Source: Variovorax sp. (GTDB lineage Bacteria > Pseudomonadota > Gammaproteobacteria > Burkholderiales > Burkholderiaceae_C). Taken from it: DNA of 40,204 nucleotides. Location of the stretch: contig SEGS01000031.1 in the NCBI GenBank assembly GCA_004210915.1, positions 1 through 40,204 of the forward strand, given 5' to 3'. A model generated the notes under the pieces. The model made no database searches, was not told the origin of the DNA, and worked only from the letters and a program-made list of their open reading frames with translations. The translations under genes and the position numbers were made by a program. Shown piece after piece: positions 18,929-27,686 of the stretch (positions are counted from its first letter, which is position 1; the number at the start of each line of letters is the position of its first letter).

Positions 18929-20281
18929 TCAGGCCGGGGACAGGCTGCGGTCAATGTCGGCCAGCGTCGTGGAGATGGCGTCGAACAGCGGGCGGGCTGT
19001 GGCGTCGGGCTGCAGGCATCGATCACGCAACCGGATCATCGCCGCGTGCGCTTCGGCTTCCCTCGGCGCGGCAGCGTTGTCGCAGTGCGCCAGCAGCTCT
19101 TCGAGCAAGCAACCGAAGGCCCGGACCTCGATGCGCTGCAAGGCCAGGCGCGCGACCGGATCGTCGGGCAGCAGCGTGGCCGCGCCGAAATCGCCGAGCA
19201 GACCGTCGCCCGCGGCGTTCCAGAGGATGTTGTGCGCGTAGAGGTCGCCGTGCAGGATGCCGCGTGCATGCAGATGTGCCGCGGCCGCCGCGATACCCCG
19301 CGCCAGGCGCAACGCGCGGGACAGCGGCCAGCGCGCGTCGACGGGATAGACGTCGCGCGTGCACGAGGCCAGGCTCGGCGGGCCGGCCAGGTTGGCAAAG
19401 CACCCGGTGTCGACCCAGTCCAGTACCAGGCCCTGGTTGCCCTGCGGGTGGCCCGTCAGGCGGCCGCGGACCGCGATCAGGTTGGCTTGCGCGCCCGCCG
19501 CGAGGCACGCGGCCATTTCACTGCGCGGCCAGCCGTCGCTGGTGACCGCGCCCTTGAACAGCTTGACGGCCACCGGCATCGGCACCGCACCTGCGACCTC
19601 GTGCCACTGAGCGCGGTGGATCACGCCGGATGCGCCTTCCCCGACGACCTGCGCCAACTGCAGCTGCGCGATGTCGATCGATTGCGCGTCTTGCGACGCG
19701 GTGGCTGCGCTCTCGCGTGCGGCGTTCCAAGGGTTGCCCGCCATCGCGAGCCACGCCAGGCGCGGCAGCGCGCTCAGCACCCCGGGCAGTGCGTTGAAAC
19801 GGTTTGCCGCCAGGCGCACCAGCTCCAAGTTCCGACAGTCCGCCAGCGTCTGGGGCAGCGCCTGCAACTGGTTGCCCGCGAGCATCAGTTTCTGCAGACC
19901 TGTGCACCGGCCGATGGAGGCGGGCAGGTCCTCGATCACGTTGTCCGTCAGGATCAGCCAGCGCAGCGAGGAGGGCAGTGAAGCCTCGGGTACCGTCCGG
20001 ATCCGGTTGGCCTTGAAGCCGACGGTGTCGAGTCCGGCGCAACGCCCCAGCGCAGCGGGCAGCTCGGTGAAGCGGTTGTCCGAGCAGAACAGCACGCGCA
20101 GCCGATGCAGCCGGTGCAGGTCGTCCGGCAGTTCGGTGAGCGCATTGCCCGTGAGGTTGAGTACCTCCAGCGAATCGGCGAGATCGAATATCTCCCGCGG
20201 AAAAGCCGTGAGCCCACAGGAGAGATCGAGTCGTGTGGCGCCGGCCAGCCGGCCTGCGCGCAGCTGTGCCAGCGTGTCCAT
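18929..20281 (-). CDS. Leucine-rich-repeat protein with C-terminal protein kinase domain
   Basis: The 450-residue protein joins about seven leucine-rich repeats (residues 15-185, pattern L..L.LxxN.L..LP) to a eukaryotic-like kinase domain (about 207-445). Kinase landmarks are the glycine loop GEGASG (214-219), lysine K240 in VAVKLF, a candidate helix-C Glu (E255), the catalytic loop HGDLYAHN (344-351) and DFG (364-366). Catalytic Asp, Asn and DFG Asp are all present, but the usual HRDLK is HGDLY, so the Arg and Lys are lost. No membrane segment or signal peptide is seen, so it acts in the cytoplasm. The ATG at 20281 is used; a GTG seven codons earlier is possible. Targets are unknown. It lies between an MBL hydrolase and RluA. 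Confidence 0.88.
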   Translation of the reverse strand: MDTLAQLRAGRLAGATRLDLSCGLTAFPREIFDLADSLEVLNLTGNALTELPDDLHRLHRLRVLFCSDNRFTELPAALGRCAGLDTVGFKANRIRTVPEASLPSSLRWLILTDNVIEDLPASIGRCTGLQKLMLAGNQLQALPQTLADCRNLELVRLAANRFNALPGVLSALPRLAWLAMAGNPWNAARESAATASQDAQSIDIAQLQLAQVVGEGASGVIHRAQWHEVAGAVPMPVAVKLFKGAVTSDGWPRSEMAACLAAGAQANLIAVRGRLTGHPQGNQGLVLDWVDTGCFANLAGPPSLASCTRDVYPVDARWPLSRALRLARGIAAAAAHLHARGILHGDLYAHNILWNAAGDGLLGDFGAATLLPDDPVARLALQRIEVRAFGCLLEELLAHCDNAAAPREAEAHAAMIRLRDRCLQPDATARPLFDAISTTLADIDRSLSPA

Positions 20282-20323
20282 GCCCGCGAGTTTAGGCGGC
20301 ACGGCGCCAACGCTGTCGGGCGT

Positions 20324-21385
20324 TCAGGCCGGCGTCTGGAAGCGGTAGATGCCGTCGTCGCCGAGCCGGCGTTGCACCTGGCCCGAGAACCACAGGAGGT
20401 GAAGGTGGGCCACTGTTTCACCCAGCGCGAAGGTCATCTGGTGCAGGTCGAGTTCGCGCGGGAACAGGATGGGCAGGCCCTCCGCAGCGCTCAGCGGGCG
20501 CTCGGCGCAGGCGGAGAGCAATTCGGCCAAGCGGTCGCGGTGGTGCTCCTGCAACTGGCCCACGCGGCGATGGATGCCGGTGAAGGGCTTGCCGTGCGCC
20601 GGCAGGCCGAGCGTGTCGGCCGGCAGCGCGAGGAACTTCTCGATGCTGTCCAGGAACAGGCGCAGCGAGTTCGCCTCGGGCTCGCCCGCGTGCACGCTCA
20701 CGTTGGTCGAAATGCGCGGCAGCATCATGTCGCCGCCCAGCAGCAGCTTGGCCTCATCGCAATACAGCGCGATGTGTTCCGGCGCATGGCCGTAGCCGTC
20801 GATGCAGCGCCACGAGCGGCCGCCGATATCGATCAGGTCACCGTCCATCATGCGCACGAAACGCTGCGGCACCGAGGGCACGAGGTCCGAGAAATAGCTG
20901 CGGCGCTCGCGCAAGGTGGTCAGGGTCACAGCATCGGTCACGCCGTGGGACGCAAAGAAGTCGGCGGCCGAATCACCGCCCGCCAGCGTGTCGCCACTGG
21001 TGGTGAGCAGGCGCGCGACGTGGTAGTCGGTCGCGCTGATCCACAGTGGCGCCTTCCAGCGGGTGCACAGCCAATCGGCCAGCCCGATGTGGTCGGGGTG
21101 CATGTGCGTCACGATCACGCGCAAGATCGGCAGGCCTTGCAGCTGCGTCTCGAAGATCTGCTCCCATTGCGCGCGGGATTCGTCGCGTGCGATGCAGCAG
21201 TCGACCACCGTCCAGCCCTCCACGCCGTCGATGCTGTCGCGCAGCAGCCAGAGGTTGATGTGGTTCAGCGCAAAGGGCAGCACCATTCGGATCCAGCGCA
21301 CGCCGGGCGCCACTTCGATGGCTTCGCCGGGCTCGGGCAAGGTGTCGCCCATCGGGTAGTGGAGTTCGCGTTCGAGGAGGTTCAT
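20324..21385 (-). CDS. MBL-fold metallo-hydrolase facing liuR
   Basis: A 353-residue metallo-beta-lactamase-fold hydrolase. The metal motif HMHPDH (94-99), with Asp98, is followed by later ligands in GYGHAPEHIA, LLGGDMM and GLPAHGKPF. A C-terminal winged-helix-like region (about 280-345, QLQEHHRDRLAELL and ETVAHLHLLWFSGQ) is typical of the long LACTB2-like hydrolases. The ATG is only 7 bases from a 20-bp dyad operator and has no Shine-Dalgarno site, so initiation may be leaderless or begin downstream. A methionine at residue 12 is an alternative. It is divergent from the MerR/LiuR gene, and LiuR control is likely. By context it may hydrolyse an acyl-CoA-related thioester or ester (inference). 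Confidence 0.85.
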   Translation of the reverse strand: MNLLERELHYPMGDTLPEPGEAIEVAPGVRWIRMVLPFALNHINLWLLRDSIDGVEGWTVVDCCIARDESRAQWEQIFETQLQGLPILRVIVTHMHPDHIGLADWLCTRWKAPLWISATDYHVARLLTTSGDTLAGGDSAADFFASHGVTDAVTLTTLRERRSYFSDLVPSVPQRFVRMMDGDLIDIGGRSWRCIDGYGHAPEHIALYCDEAKLLLGGDMMLPRISTNVSVHAGEPEANSLRLFLDSIEKFLALPADTLGLPAHGKPFTGIHRRVGQLQEHHRDRLAELLSACAERPLSAAEGLPILFPRELDLHQMTFALGETVAHLHLLWFSGQVQRRLGDDGIYRFQTPA

Positions 21386-21392
21386 GTACGAT

Positions 21393-21412
21393 TGACGTTG
21401 ACGTAAACGTCA
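21393..21412. promoter_or_regulatory. LiuR-type operator between divergent MBL hydrolase and merR genes
   Basis: TGACGTT-GACGTA-AACGTCA is a 20-bp dyad with perfect 7-bp arms and a near-palindromic centre. It matches the ACGT-rich LiuR motif described by comparative genomics for branched-chain amino acid regulons. It sits 7 nt before the MBL hydrolase start on one side and 87 nt before the MerR gene on the other. The core promoter elements are not clear. Confidence 0.75.
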
Positions 21413-21499
21413 GGATGGTTCGCTTCATTGTAGGGATTGCCTGCCGAAGCTGCTGTCGCCACCGCAACCGCCCCTTTTCACTGCCTCGCCCGATTGCCC

Positions 21500-21919
21500 A
21501 TGCCCGCGCAGACCTTCACCATCAGCCAGCTCGCCCGCGAGTTCGACCTGACCACGCGCGCCATCCGCTTCTATGAAGACCTGGGCTTGCTGGCGCCCGA
21601 GCGTGCCGGGCTGCAACGCGTCTACAGCGCGCGCGACCGTGCCCGGCTTACGCTCACGCTGCGCGCCAAGCGCCTGGGGCTGAGCCTGACCGAAGCGCGC
21701 GACATCCTCGACATGTACGACAGCCCGCGCGATACCGTGCCCCAGCTCGAGAAGTTCGTGGGCGTGCTCGGCGCGCACCGCGCACAGCTTGAGGCGCAAC
21801 TGGCGGAGCTGCAGGCGAACCTCGACGAGGTGCGCGCGCAGGAGAAGAAGGCGCGCGCCACGCTGGCGCGATCGAAGAAGGGCGCCCAGGGCGCCAAGGC
21901 CCAACGCGCAGCGGCCTGA
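21500..21919 (+). CDS. liuR: MerR-family regulator, probable LiuR
   Basis: The 139-residue protein has a MerR winged helix (about residues 5-70, TISQLAREFDLTTRAIRFYEDLGLL), followed by a dimerisation coiled coil (about 85-125) and a short Lys/Ala tail. No cysteine effector pattern is present, which argues against metal sensing. LiuR controls leucine and isovalerate degradation in Proteobacteria. The dyad operator beside it fits that family, and acyl-CoA genes, including liuA at the window's right end, are nearby. The frame is open upstream to 21437, but the ATG at 21500 matches the normal MerR N-terminus. It is 27 nt before the carbonic anhydrase gene. The LiuR name is by motif and context, so confidence in the exact orthology is moderate. 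Confidence 0.82.
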   Translation: MPAQTFTISQLAREFDLTTRAIRFYEDLGLLAPERAGLQRVYSARDRARLTLTLRAKRLGLSLTEARDILDMYDSPRDTVPQLEKFVGVLGAHRAQLEAQLAELQANLDEVRAQEKKARATLARSKKGAQGAKAQRAAA

Positions 21920-21946
21920 ACCTGCGCACTCACCGACAATAGAACC

Positions 21947-22687
21947 ATGCCCCATACGCTCGAAGACCTGTTCTCCCACAACCGCGCCTGGTCTGCCCAG
22001 ATGGAGCGCGACCGCCCCGGTTTCTTCACCAACCTCGTCAAGCAGCAGACGCCCAAGTACATGTGGATCGGCTGCTCCGACAGCCGCGTGCCGGCCAACC
22101 AGATCACGGGCCTCGAGCCTGGCGAGGTGTTCGTGCACCGCAACGTCGCCAACATCGTGGTGCACTCCGACCTCAACGCGCTGTCGGCCATCCAGTTCGC
22201 GGTCGAGCGGCTGAAGGTCGAGCACATCATGGTCGTCGGCCACTACGGTTGCTCGGGTGTGCAAGCAGCGCTCGAGGGCGCACGCATCGGGCTGGCCGAC
22301 AACTGGCTGCGTCACATCCAGGATGTGCGCGACCGCCATCGCGTCATGCTCGACACACTGCCCGCCGAAGCACGCGCCAATGCGCTGTGCGAACTCAACG
22401 TGGCCGAGCAGGTCATCAACGTCGCGGTCAGCACCGTGATGGTCGACGCCTGGAGCCGCGGCCAGAACGTGCGCATCCACGGCTGGGCTTTCGGCGTGCA
22501 CGACGGCCTGATCCAGGACCTGGGTCTGTCGGCGGACGGCAGCAAGCCGCTCGAGGGGATCTATCGCGCCGCCGTGCAGCGCATTCGCTCCAAGTGGAGC
22601 AAGCCGCCCGAAGCCGCGGCCGTGGCGGCCATCGAAGGCGTCAAGCAGGCTGACGCGGCGAACGCTGGTCCCGACGTTACGCCCTGA
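21947..22687 (+). CDS. can: Beta-class carbonic anhydrase
   Basis: The enzyme interconverts CO2 and bicarbonate in the cytoplasm, supplying bicarbonate for carboxylases. The 246-residue protein has the zinc ligands C43, D45/R47 dyad (IGCSDSRVP), H99 and C102 (GHYGCSG). Length and motifs match Can/CynT of Proteobacteria. The C-terminal ~25 residues are an Ala-rich tail. It follows the LiuR gene closely. Bicarbonate supply would support the biotin-dependent methylcrotonyl-CoA carboxylase step of leucine degradation, which could explain the linkage (inference). aceK starts 17 nt after its stop. Confidence 0.95.
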   Translation: MPHTLEDLFSHNRAWSAQMERDRPGFFTNLVKQQTPKYMWIGCSDSRVPANQITGLEPGEVFVHRNVANIVVHSDLNALSAIQFAVERLKVEHIMVVGHYGCSGVQAALEGARIGLADNWLRHIQDVRDRHRVMLDTLPAEARANALCELNVAEQVINVAVSTVMVDAWSRGQNVRIHGWAFGVHDGLIQDLGLSADGSKPLEGIYRAAVQRIRSKWSKPPEAAAVAAIEGVKQADAANAGPDVTP

Positions 22688-22704
22688 GAGGCTCGCTGCC
22701 GACC

Positions 22705-24525
22705 ATGTTCCCGCAGCGCCTCGATTCGCCGCTGGCCTACGACGTCGCCAAGGCGATGATGGACGGCTTCAATCGGCACTACACGCTGTTTCGCGCCGAG
22801 TCGGCGCGCGCCAAGCACCGGTTCGAGACGGCCGATTGGCATGGCCAGCAGCGCGCGCAGCGGGAGCGCATCGAGTTCTACGACCTGCGTGTGAGCGAGG
22901 CCGTGGCACGGCTCGAGAAGGAATTCAAGGCCGGCGACCAGCCGATGGACGTTTGGCACCAGGTCAAGCTGCACTACATCGGCCTGCTGGTCGACCACCA
23001 CCAGCCCGAGCTGGCGGAGAGTTTCTTCAACTCGGTGACGACCAAGATCCTGCATCGGGCCTATTTCCAGAACGACTTCATCTTCGTGCGGCCGGCCATC
23101 AGCACCGAGTACATCGAGCCGCACGGTGCCCCGACCTACCGGCCCTACTACCCGGCGGCGGACACGCTGGCCGACACGATCCACGACATGCTCGGCGACT
23201 ATGGGCTGACCGGGCGTTTCGCAAACAGGCGGCGCGATGCCGAACGCGTGGCCGCGGCGATTCTCGGGCGTTTCCACCAGGTCAAGCTGCGCGCCAACTT
23301 CCAGCTGCAGGTGCTCTCGGGCCTGTTCTATCGCAACAAGGGCGCCTACGTGGTCGGCAAGATCATCAACGGCTTCGTCGAACTGCCCTTCGCGCTGCCG
23401 ATCCTGCATGACCAGGACGGCGCCTTCCACGTCGATGCGGCGCTGTTCGGCGAGGACGACCTGCAGATGCTGTTCAGCTTTGCGCGCGCCTACTTCATGG
23501 TCGACATGGAAGTGCCCTCGGCCTGCGTGCAGTTCCTGCGCTCGCTGATGCCGCGCAAGCCGCGCGCCGAGATCTACAACGCGCTTGGTCTCGCCAAGCA
23601 GGGCAAGACGCTGTTCTACCGCGACTTCCTCTACCACCTCAAGTACAGCAGCGATCGTTTCCGCATCGCGCCCGGCATCAAAGGCATGGTCATGCTGGTG
23701 TTCGATCTGCCTTCGTTTCCCTACGTGTTCAAGGTCATCAAGGACTTCTATCCGCCGCCGAAAGACACCACGCGCGAGCAGATCAAGGGCAAGTACCTGC
23801 TCGTGAAGCAGCACGACCGCGTGGGCCGGATGGCCGACACGCTCGAATACAGCGAGGTGGGATTTCCGTTTGATCGCTTTGAGCCAGAACTGCTCGAAGA
23901 GCTTCAGAAGTTCGCACCCAGTCAAGTCCTGATCGGCGATCTGGATGTCGACGGCAAGGTGGAGATCGTGCTGAAGCACGTCTACATCGAACGTCGGATG
24001 ATCCCGCTCAACATCTACCTGCAGGAAGCCTTCGACGTGCTCGCGCAGCCCGAAAGCCCGGCCGCAGCCAAGCGCGCGAAGGAGCAGCTGGTGCACGCTG
24101 TCGTCGAGTACGGCAATGCGATCAAGGACATGGTGGCCGCCAACATCTTTCCCGGCGACATGCTGTGGAAGAACTTCGGTGTCACGCTCAATGGCAAGGT
24201 CGTGTTCTACGACTACGACGAGATCGAGTACGTCACCGACTGCAACTTCCGCCGCGTGCCCGCGCCGCGCAACGAGGAAGACGAGATGAGCGGCGAGGTC
24301 TGGTACTCCGTGGGGCCGAAGGACGTGTTCCCCGAGACCTTCGAGCCCTTCCTGTTGGGAAACCCGCAGGTGCGCGAGGCCTTCATGGCGCACCATGCCG
24401 ACCTTCTCGATGCCGCGTTCTGGCAGCACCACAAAGAGCGCATCCAGGCCGGCCACATGCTCGACGTTTTTCCCTACGAAGAGGCGCAGCGCTTCGCCCA
24501 CGACGGCCACGCGACGCACTTCTGA
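22705..24525 (+). CDS. aceK: Isocitrate dehydrogenase kinase/phosphatase
   Basis: AceK phosphorylates and dephosphorylates isocitrate dehydrogenase, diverting isocitrate into the glyoxylate bypass during growth on acetate or fatty acids. The 606-residue protein is full length (E. coli 578). It has the N-terminal regulatory domain (about 1-310) and the kinase/phosphatase domain with the ATP loop [24 protein letters not shown], the segment [23 protein letters not shown] holding the DYDE metal site, and a C-terminal acidic end. No aceA or aceB is adjacent, unlike in enterobacteria. It is placed between carbonic anhydrase and a thiolase, so co-regulation with acyl-CoA catabolism makes physiological sense. 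Confidence 0.97.
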   Translation: MFPQRLDSPLAYDVAKAMMDGFNRHYTLFRAESARAKHRFETADWHGQQRAQRERIEFYDLRVSEAVARLEKEFKAGDQPMDVWHQVKLHYIGLLVDHHQPELAESFFNSVTTKILHRAYFQNDFIFVRPAISTEYIEPHGAPTYRPYYPAADTLADTIHDMLGDYGLTGRFANRRRDAERVAAAILGRFHQVKLRANFQLQVLSGLFYRNKGAYVVGKIINGFVELPFALPILHDQDGAFHVDAALFGEDDLQMLFSFARAYFMVDMEVPSACVQFLRSLMPRKPRAEIYNALGLAKQGKTLFYRDFLYHLKYSSDRFRIAPGIKGMVMLVFDLPSFPYVFKVIKDFYPPPKDTTREQIKGKYLLVKQHDRVGRMADTLEYSEVGFPFDRFEPELLEELQKFAPSQVLIGDLDVDGKVEIVLKHVYIERRMIPLNIYLQEAFDVLAQPESPAAAKRAKEQLVHAVVEYGNAIKDMVAANIFPGDMLWKNFGVTLNGKVVFYDYDEIEYVTDCNFRRVPAPRNEEDEMSGEVWYSVGPKDVFPETFEPFLLGNPQVREAFMAHHADLLDAAFWQHHKERIQAGHMLDVFPYEEAQRFAHDGHATHF

Positions 24526-24569
24526 CAGCCCCTTTTTTCTGATTGATCGAACGACACTAGGAGAACTTC

Positions 24570-25754
24570 ATGTCTGAATCCATCGTCATCGTCGGCGCCG
24601 CCCGCACCCCCATGGGCAGCTTCCAGGGCGACTTTTCCTCCCTTTCCGCGCACGACCTCGGCGGCGCCGCGATCAGGGCCGCGGTCGAGCGCGCGGGCAT
24701 CGACCCCGCGGCCGTCGGCGAGGTGCTGTTCGGCAATTGCCTGATGGCGGGGCAGGGCCAGGCGCCCGCGCGGCAGGCGGCCTACAAAGGGGGTTTGCCG
24801 GACAGCGCCGGCGCCGTCACGCTCAGCAAGATGTGCGGCTCGGCCATGAAGGCCGCGATGCTCGCGCACGACCTGCTGCTGGCCGGCACGCACGACGTGA
24901 TGGTCGCGGGCGGGATGGAAAGCATGACCAACGCGCCTTACCTGATGCTCAAGGGCCGCGGCGGCTACCGCATGGGCCACGACCGCATCTTCGATCACAT
25001 GATGCTCGACGGCCTCGAAGACGCGTACCAGCCCGGCCGCTCGATGGGCACCTTCGGTGAGGACTGCGCCGCCAAGTACAACTTCACGCGCGAGCAGCAG
25101 GACGCCTTCGCTATCGCCAGCGTCGAGCGCGCCAAGAAGGCCACCGACACCGGCTTGTACCAGGCCGAGATCACGCCGGTCACGGTCAAGGGCCGCGGCG
25201 GCGACACGGTCGTGTCGATCGACGAAGGCCCGGGCAAGGTCAAGCTCGACAAGATCCCGACGCTCAAGCCGGCCTTCAAGAAGGACGGCGGCACCATCAC
25301 CGCCGCGTCGAGCTCATCGATCAATGACGGCGCGGCCGCGCTCGTGATGATGACCGAGTCGCATGCGAAGAAGATCGGCGCGAAGCCGCTGGCCCGCCTG
25401 GTCGGCCACGCCACCCACGCGCAGCAGCCCGAGTGGTTCTCGACTGCACCGGTGGGCGCTGTCGACAAACTGTTCAGGAAGACCGGCTGGGGCGTCAAGG
25501 ACGTCGACCTGTGGGAGGTGAACGAAGCCTTCGCGGTCGTGCCGATGGCACTCATGAAGGAACTGAACGTGGCGCACGACATCATCAACGTGCATGGCGG
25601 CGCCTGCGCGCTGGGCCATCCGATCGGCGCCAGCGGTGCGCGCATCATGGTCACCCTGATGCACGCGCTGCAGTCCCGCGGTCTGAAGCGCGGCGTGGCC
25701 ACGCTGTGCATCGGCGGCGGCGAAGGCACGGCCGTCGCACTCGAACTCATCTGA
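24570..25754 (+). CDS. Acetyl-CoA C-acyltransferase (thiolase)
   Basis: This 394-residue type II thiolase catalyses cleavage or condensation of acetoacetyl-CoA or 3-ketoacyl-CoA. The acyl-accepting C89 lies in KMCGSAMK, H350 in LGHPIGASG and the acid/base C380 in CIGGGEG; all three catalytic residues are intact. The ATG is preceded by TAGGAG at good spacing. It could be an acetoacetyl-CoA thiolase completing ketone-body and leucine breakdown, or a beta-ketothiolase for polyhydroxyalkanoate synthesis (PhaA/BktB type); the sequence alone does not separate these. It follows aceK by 44 nt, including a run of six T (24534-24539) without a clear stem, so transcription may continue. Confidence 0.93.
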   Translation: MSESIVIVGAARTPMGSFQGDFSSLSAHDLGGAAIRAAVERAGIDPAAVGEVLFGNCLMAGQGQAPARQAAYKGGLPDSAGAVTLSKMCGSAMKAAMLAHDLLLAGTHDVMVAGGMESMTNAPYLMLKGRGGYRMGHDRIFDHMMLDGLEDAYQPGRSMGTFGEDCAAKYNFTREQQDAFAIASVERAKKATDTGLYQAEITPVTVKGRGGDTVVSIDEGPGKVKLDKIPTLKPAFKKDGGTITAASSSSINDGAAALVMMTESHAKKIGAKPLARLVGHATHAQQPEWFSTAPVGAVDKLFRKTGWGVKDVDLWEVNEAFAVVPMALMKELNVAHDIINVHGGACALGHPIGASGARIMVTLMHALQSRGLKRGVATLCIGGGEGTAVALELI

Positions 25755-25783
25755 ATCCCCCAAACATCGTCAAGGAGACTTTC

Positions 25784-27031
25784 ATGAACCCATTCTTCCG
25801 CCGCACCGCGCTGGTGGCCTTGTTGGCCACGAGCTTCATGGCGCCCGCCGCGTTCGCCCAGAAGCGCGACAACGTGCTGTTCGAGGCCGCCACGGCCGAG
25901 CAGCCGGCCGTCGTCAAGACGCTCGAACAACTGTTGAACTTCGAGACCGGCACCGGCAATGCCGAGGGTATCGCCGCGGCGGGCACCTACCTCGAAGGGC
26001 AGCTCAAGACGCTGGGTTTCACGGTCACGCGCCACAAGTCGGCCGGCCTCGTGGTCGGTGACAACATCGTCGGCAAGATCAAGGGGCGCGGCGGCAAGAA
26101 CCTCTTGCTGATGGCACACATGGACACCGTGTACCTCAAGGGCACGCTGGCCAAGTCGCCGTTCCGCGTTGAGGGCAACAAGGCCTTCGGCCCCGGCATC
26201 GCTGACGACAAGGGCGGCATCGCGGTGATCCTCCATACGCTCAAGCTGCTGAAGGAATACAGCGTGCGCGACTACGGCACCATCACCGTGCTCTTCAACA
26301 CCGACGAAGAAAAAGGCTCCTTCGGCTCGCGCGACCTGATCCAGGAAGAAGCGAAACAGCACGATTACGTGCTGTCCTTCGAGCCGACCAGCGCCGACAA
26401 CGAAGGCTTCTCGCTCGGCACCTCGGGCATCGCCTACGTGCAGGCGAACATCAAGGGCAAGGCCTCGCACGCGGGCGCCGCGCCGGAGCTGGGCGTCAAC
26501 GCCGTGGTCGAGGCCGCCGACCTGGTGCTGCGCACGATGGACATCGACGACAAGAGCAAGGGCCTGCGCTTCAACTGGACCATCGTCAAGGGCGGTGCGG
26601 TGAACAACATCATCCCGGACAGCGCGACCGTGAATGCGGACGTGCGCTATGCCCGCAACGAAGACTTCGAAGCGGCGATGAAGACGCTGGAAGAGCGCGC
26701 CCAGCAGAAGAAGGTGGCGGGTTCCGAAGTCGCGATCGTCGTGACGCGTGGCCGTCCGGCCTTCAACGCGGGCGAGGGCGGCAAGAAGCTGATCGACAAG
26801 GCCGTGGTCTTCTACAAGGAAGCCGGCGGCAGCGTCGATGTGGTCGAGCGCACTGGCGGCGGCACCGATGCGGCCTATGCCTCGCTCTCGGGCAAGCCCG
26901 TGATCGAGAGCCTCGGCCTGCCGGGCTTCGGCTACCACAGCGACAAGGCCGAGTACGTGATGATCGATGCGATCCCGCGCCGGCTGTACATGGCGGCGCG
27001 GCTGATCATGGATCTGGGCGCGGGCAAGTAA
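25784..27031 (+). CDS. cpg2: Carboxypeptidase G2 (glutamate carboxypeptidase, glucarpidase orthologue)
   Basis: This M20 metallopeptidase removes C-terminal glutamate from folate and analogues such as methotrexate in the periplasm. Length (415 residues) and numbering match carboxypeptidase G2 as I remember it: zinc ligands H112, D141, E176, E200 and H385, with general base E175. The Sec signal peptide ends at residue 25 (AFA before QKRDN), the same cleavage point. Long segments, for example FNTDEEKGSFGSRDLIQEEA, appear identical to the enzyme from strain RS-16, while the signal peptide and several surface residues differ. The ATG follows AAGGAG at good spacing. The downstream PPOX gene begins at the base after its stop, so they are co-expressed. 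Confidence 0.93.
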   Translation: MNPFFRRTALVALLATSFMAPAAFAQKRDNVLFEAATAEQPAVVKTLEQLLNFETGTGNAEGIAAAGTYLEGQLKTLGFTVTRHKSAGLVVGDNIVGKIKGRGGKNLLLMAHMDTVYLKGTLAKSPFRVEGNKAFGPGIADDKGGIAVILHTLKLLKEYSVRDYGTITVLFNTDEEKGSFGSRDLIQEEAKQHDYVLSFEPTSADNEGFSLGTSGIAYVQANIKGKASHAGAAPELGVNAVVEAADLVLRTMDIDDKSKGLRFNWTIVKGGAVNNIIPDSATVNADVRYARNEDFEAAMKTLEERAQQKKVAGSEVAIVVTRGRPAFNAGEGGKKLIDKAVVFYKEAGGSVDVVERTGGGTDAAYASLSGKPVIESLGLPGFGYHSDKAEYVMIDAIPRRLYMAARLIMDLGAGK

Positions 27032-27661
27032 GTGATCGAGACCGCCGAGGCGCTGCGCGCGCTCTACGCGCAACCCGGCGAGCGCGCGATGCGAAAGCAG
27101 TTGCCGCAGCTGGATGTGCATGGGCGGCGCTTCATCGCGCTGTCGCCTTTCTGCGTGGTCGCGAGCGCGGGAGTCAACGAGCGGTTGCTCGACGTCTCGC
27201 CACGCGGTGGCCCGTCCGGCTTCGTGCGCGTGCAGGACGACGGCACGCTGCTCTTGCCCGACAGCGGCGGCAACAACCGGCTCGACACGCTGGAGAACCT
27301 GCTGCGCGACCCGCGCATCGCGCTGATCTTCATGGTGCCTGGCGTCGATGAGACTTTGCGCGTCAATGGCACCGCGCGGCTGCGCGACGAAGCCGCGTTC
27401 GTCGACCTGTTCGCCGAAGAGCGCCAGCGGCCCAAGCTGGTGATCGAGGTCGCGGTGCAGGAGGCCTACCTGCACTGCGCCAAGGCCTTCATGCGTTCGC
27501 AGCTCTGGCAGCCCGCGAGCTGGGGCCCGCGCGACGCGCTGCCCACCATGAACCAGATGATCCGCGACCAGACCGGCAACGGCGTGGCCGCCGAATCGCA
27601 GGACGAGATGCTCGCGCGCTACCGCGCACAGCTCGACGAAGAGCGCCGCGCCGGCGCATGA
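27032..27661 (+). CDS. Pyridoxamine 5'-phosphate oxidase-like FMN-binding protein
   Basis: The 209-residue protein has a split-barrel fold of the PNPOx-like/MSMEG_1061 type. The signature strands FIALSPFCVVASAG, LLLPDSGGNNRLDTLENLLRDPRIALIFMVPG and LRVNGTARL are conserved in FMN-binding members. It lacks the pyridoxal-phosphate-binding residues needed to call it PdxH, so an unknown flavin-dependent redox role is most likely. The start is GTG immediately after the TAA of cpg2 (TAAGTG), indicating translational coupling. The C-terminal ~30 residues are charged helix. It is 25 nt before the acyl-CoA dehydrogenase. Confidence 0.8.
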   Translation: MIETAEALRALYAQPGERAMRKQLPQLDVHGRRFIALSPFCVVASAGVNERLLDVSPRGGPSGFVRVQDDGTLLLPDSGGNNRLDTLENLLRDPRIALIFMVPGVDETLRVNGTARLRDEAAFVDLFAEERQRPKLVIEVAVQEAYLHCAKAFMRSQLWQPASWGPRDALPTMNQMIRDQTGNGVAAESQDEMLARYRAQLDEERRAGA

Positions 27662-27686
27662 ACGACAAGACGCAAAGAGACAACCC

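Noticed and set aside
19650..20281. Leucine-rich repeats considered as a type III effector or phage-borne element
   Set aside because: The protein continues into a kinase domain, has no secretion or IpaH-type signature, and base composition matches its neighbours.
24530..24545. Run of six T after aceK as an intrinsic terminator
   Set aside because: No stable GC-rich stem immediately precedes the T run.
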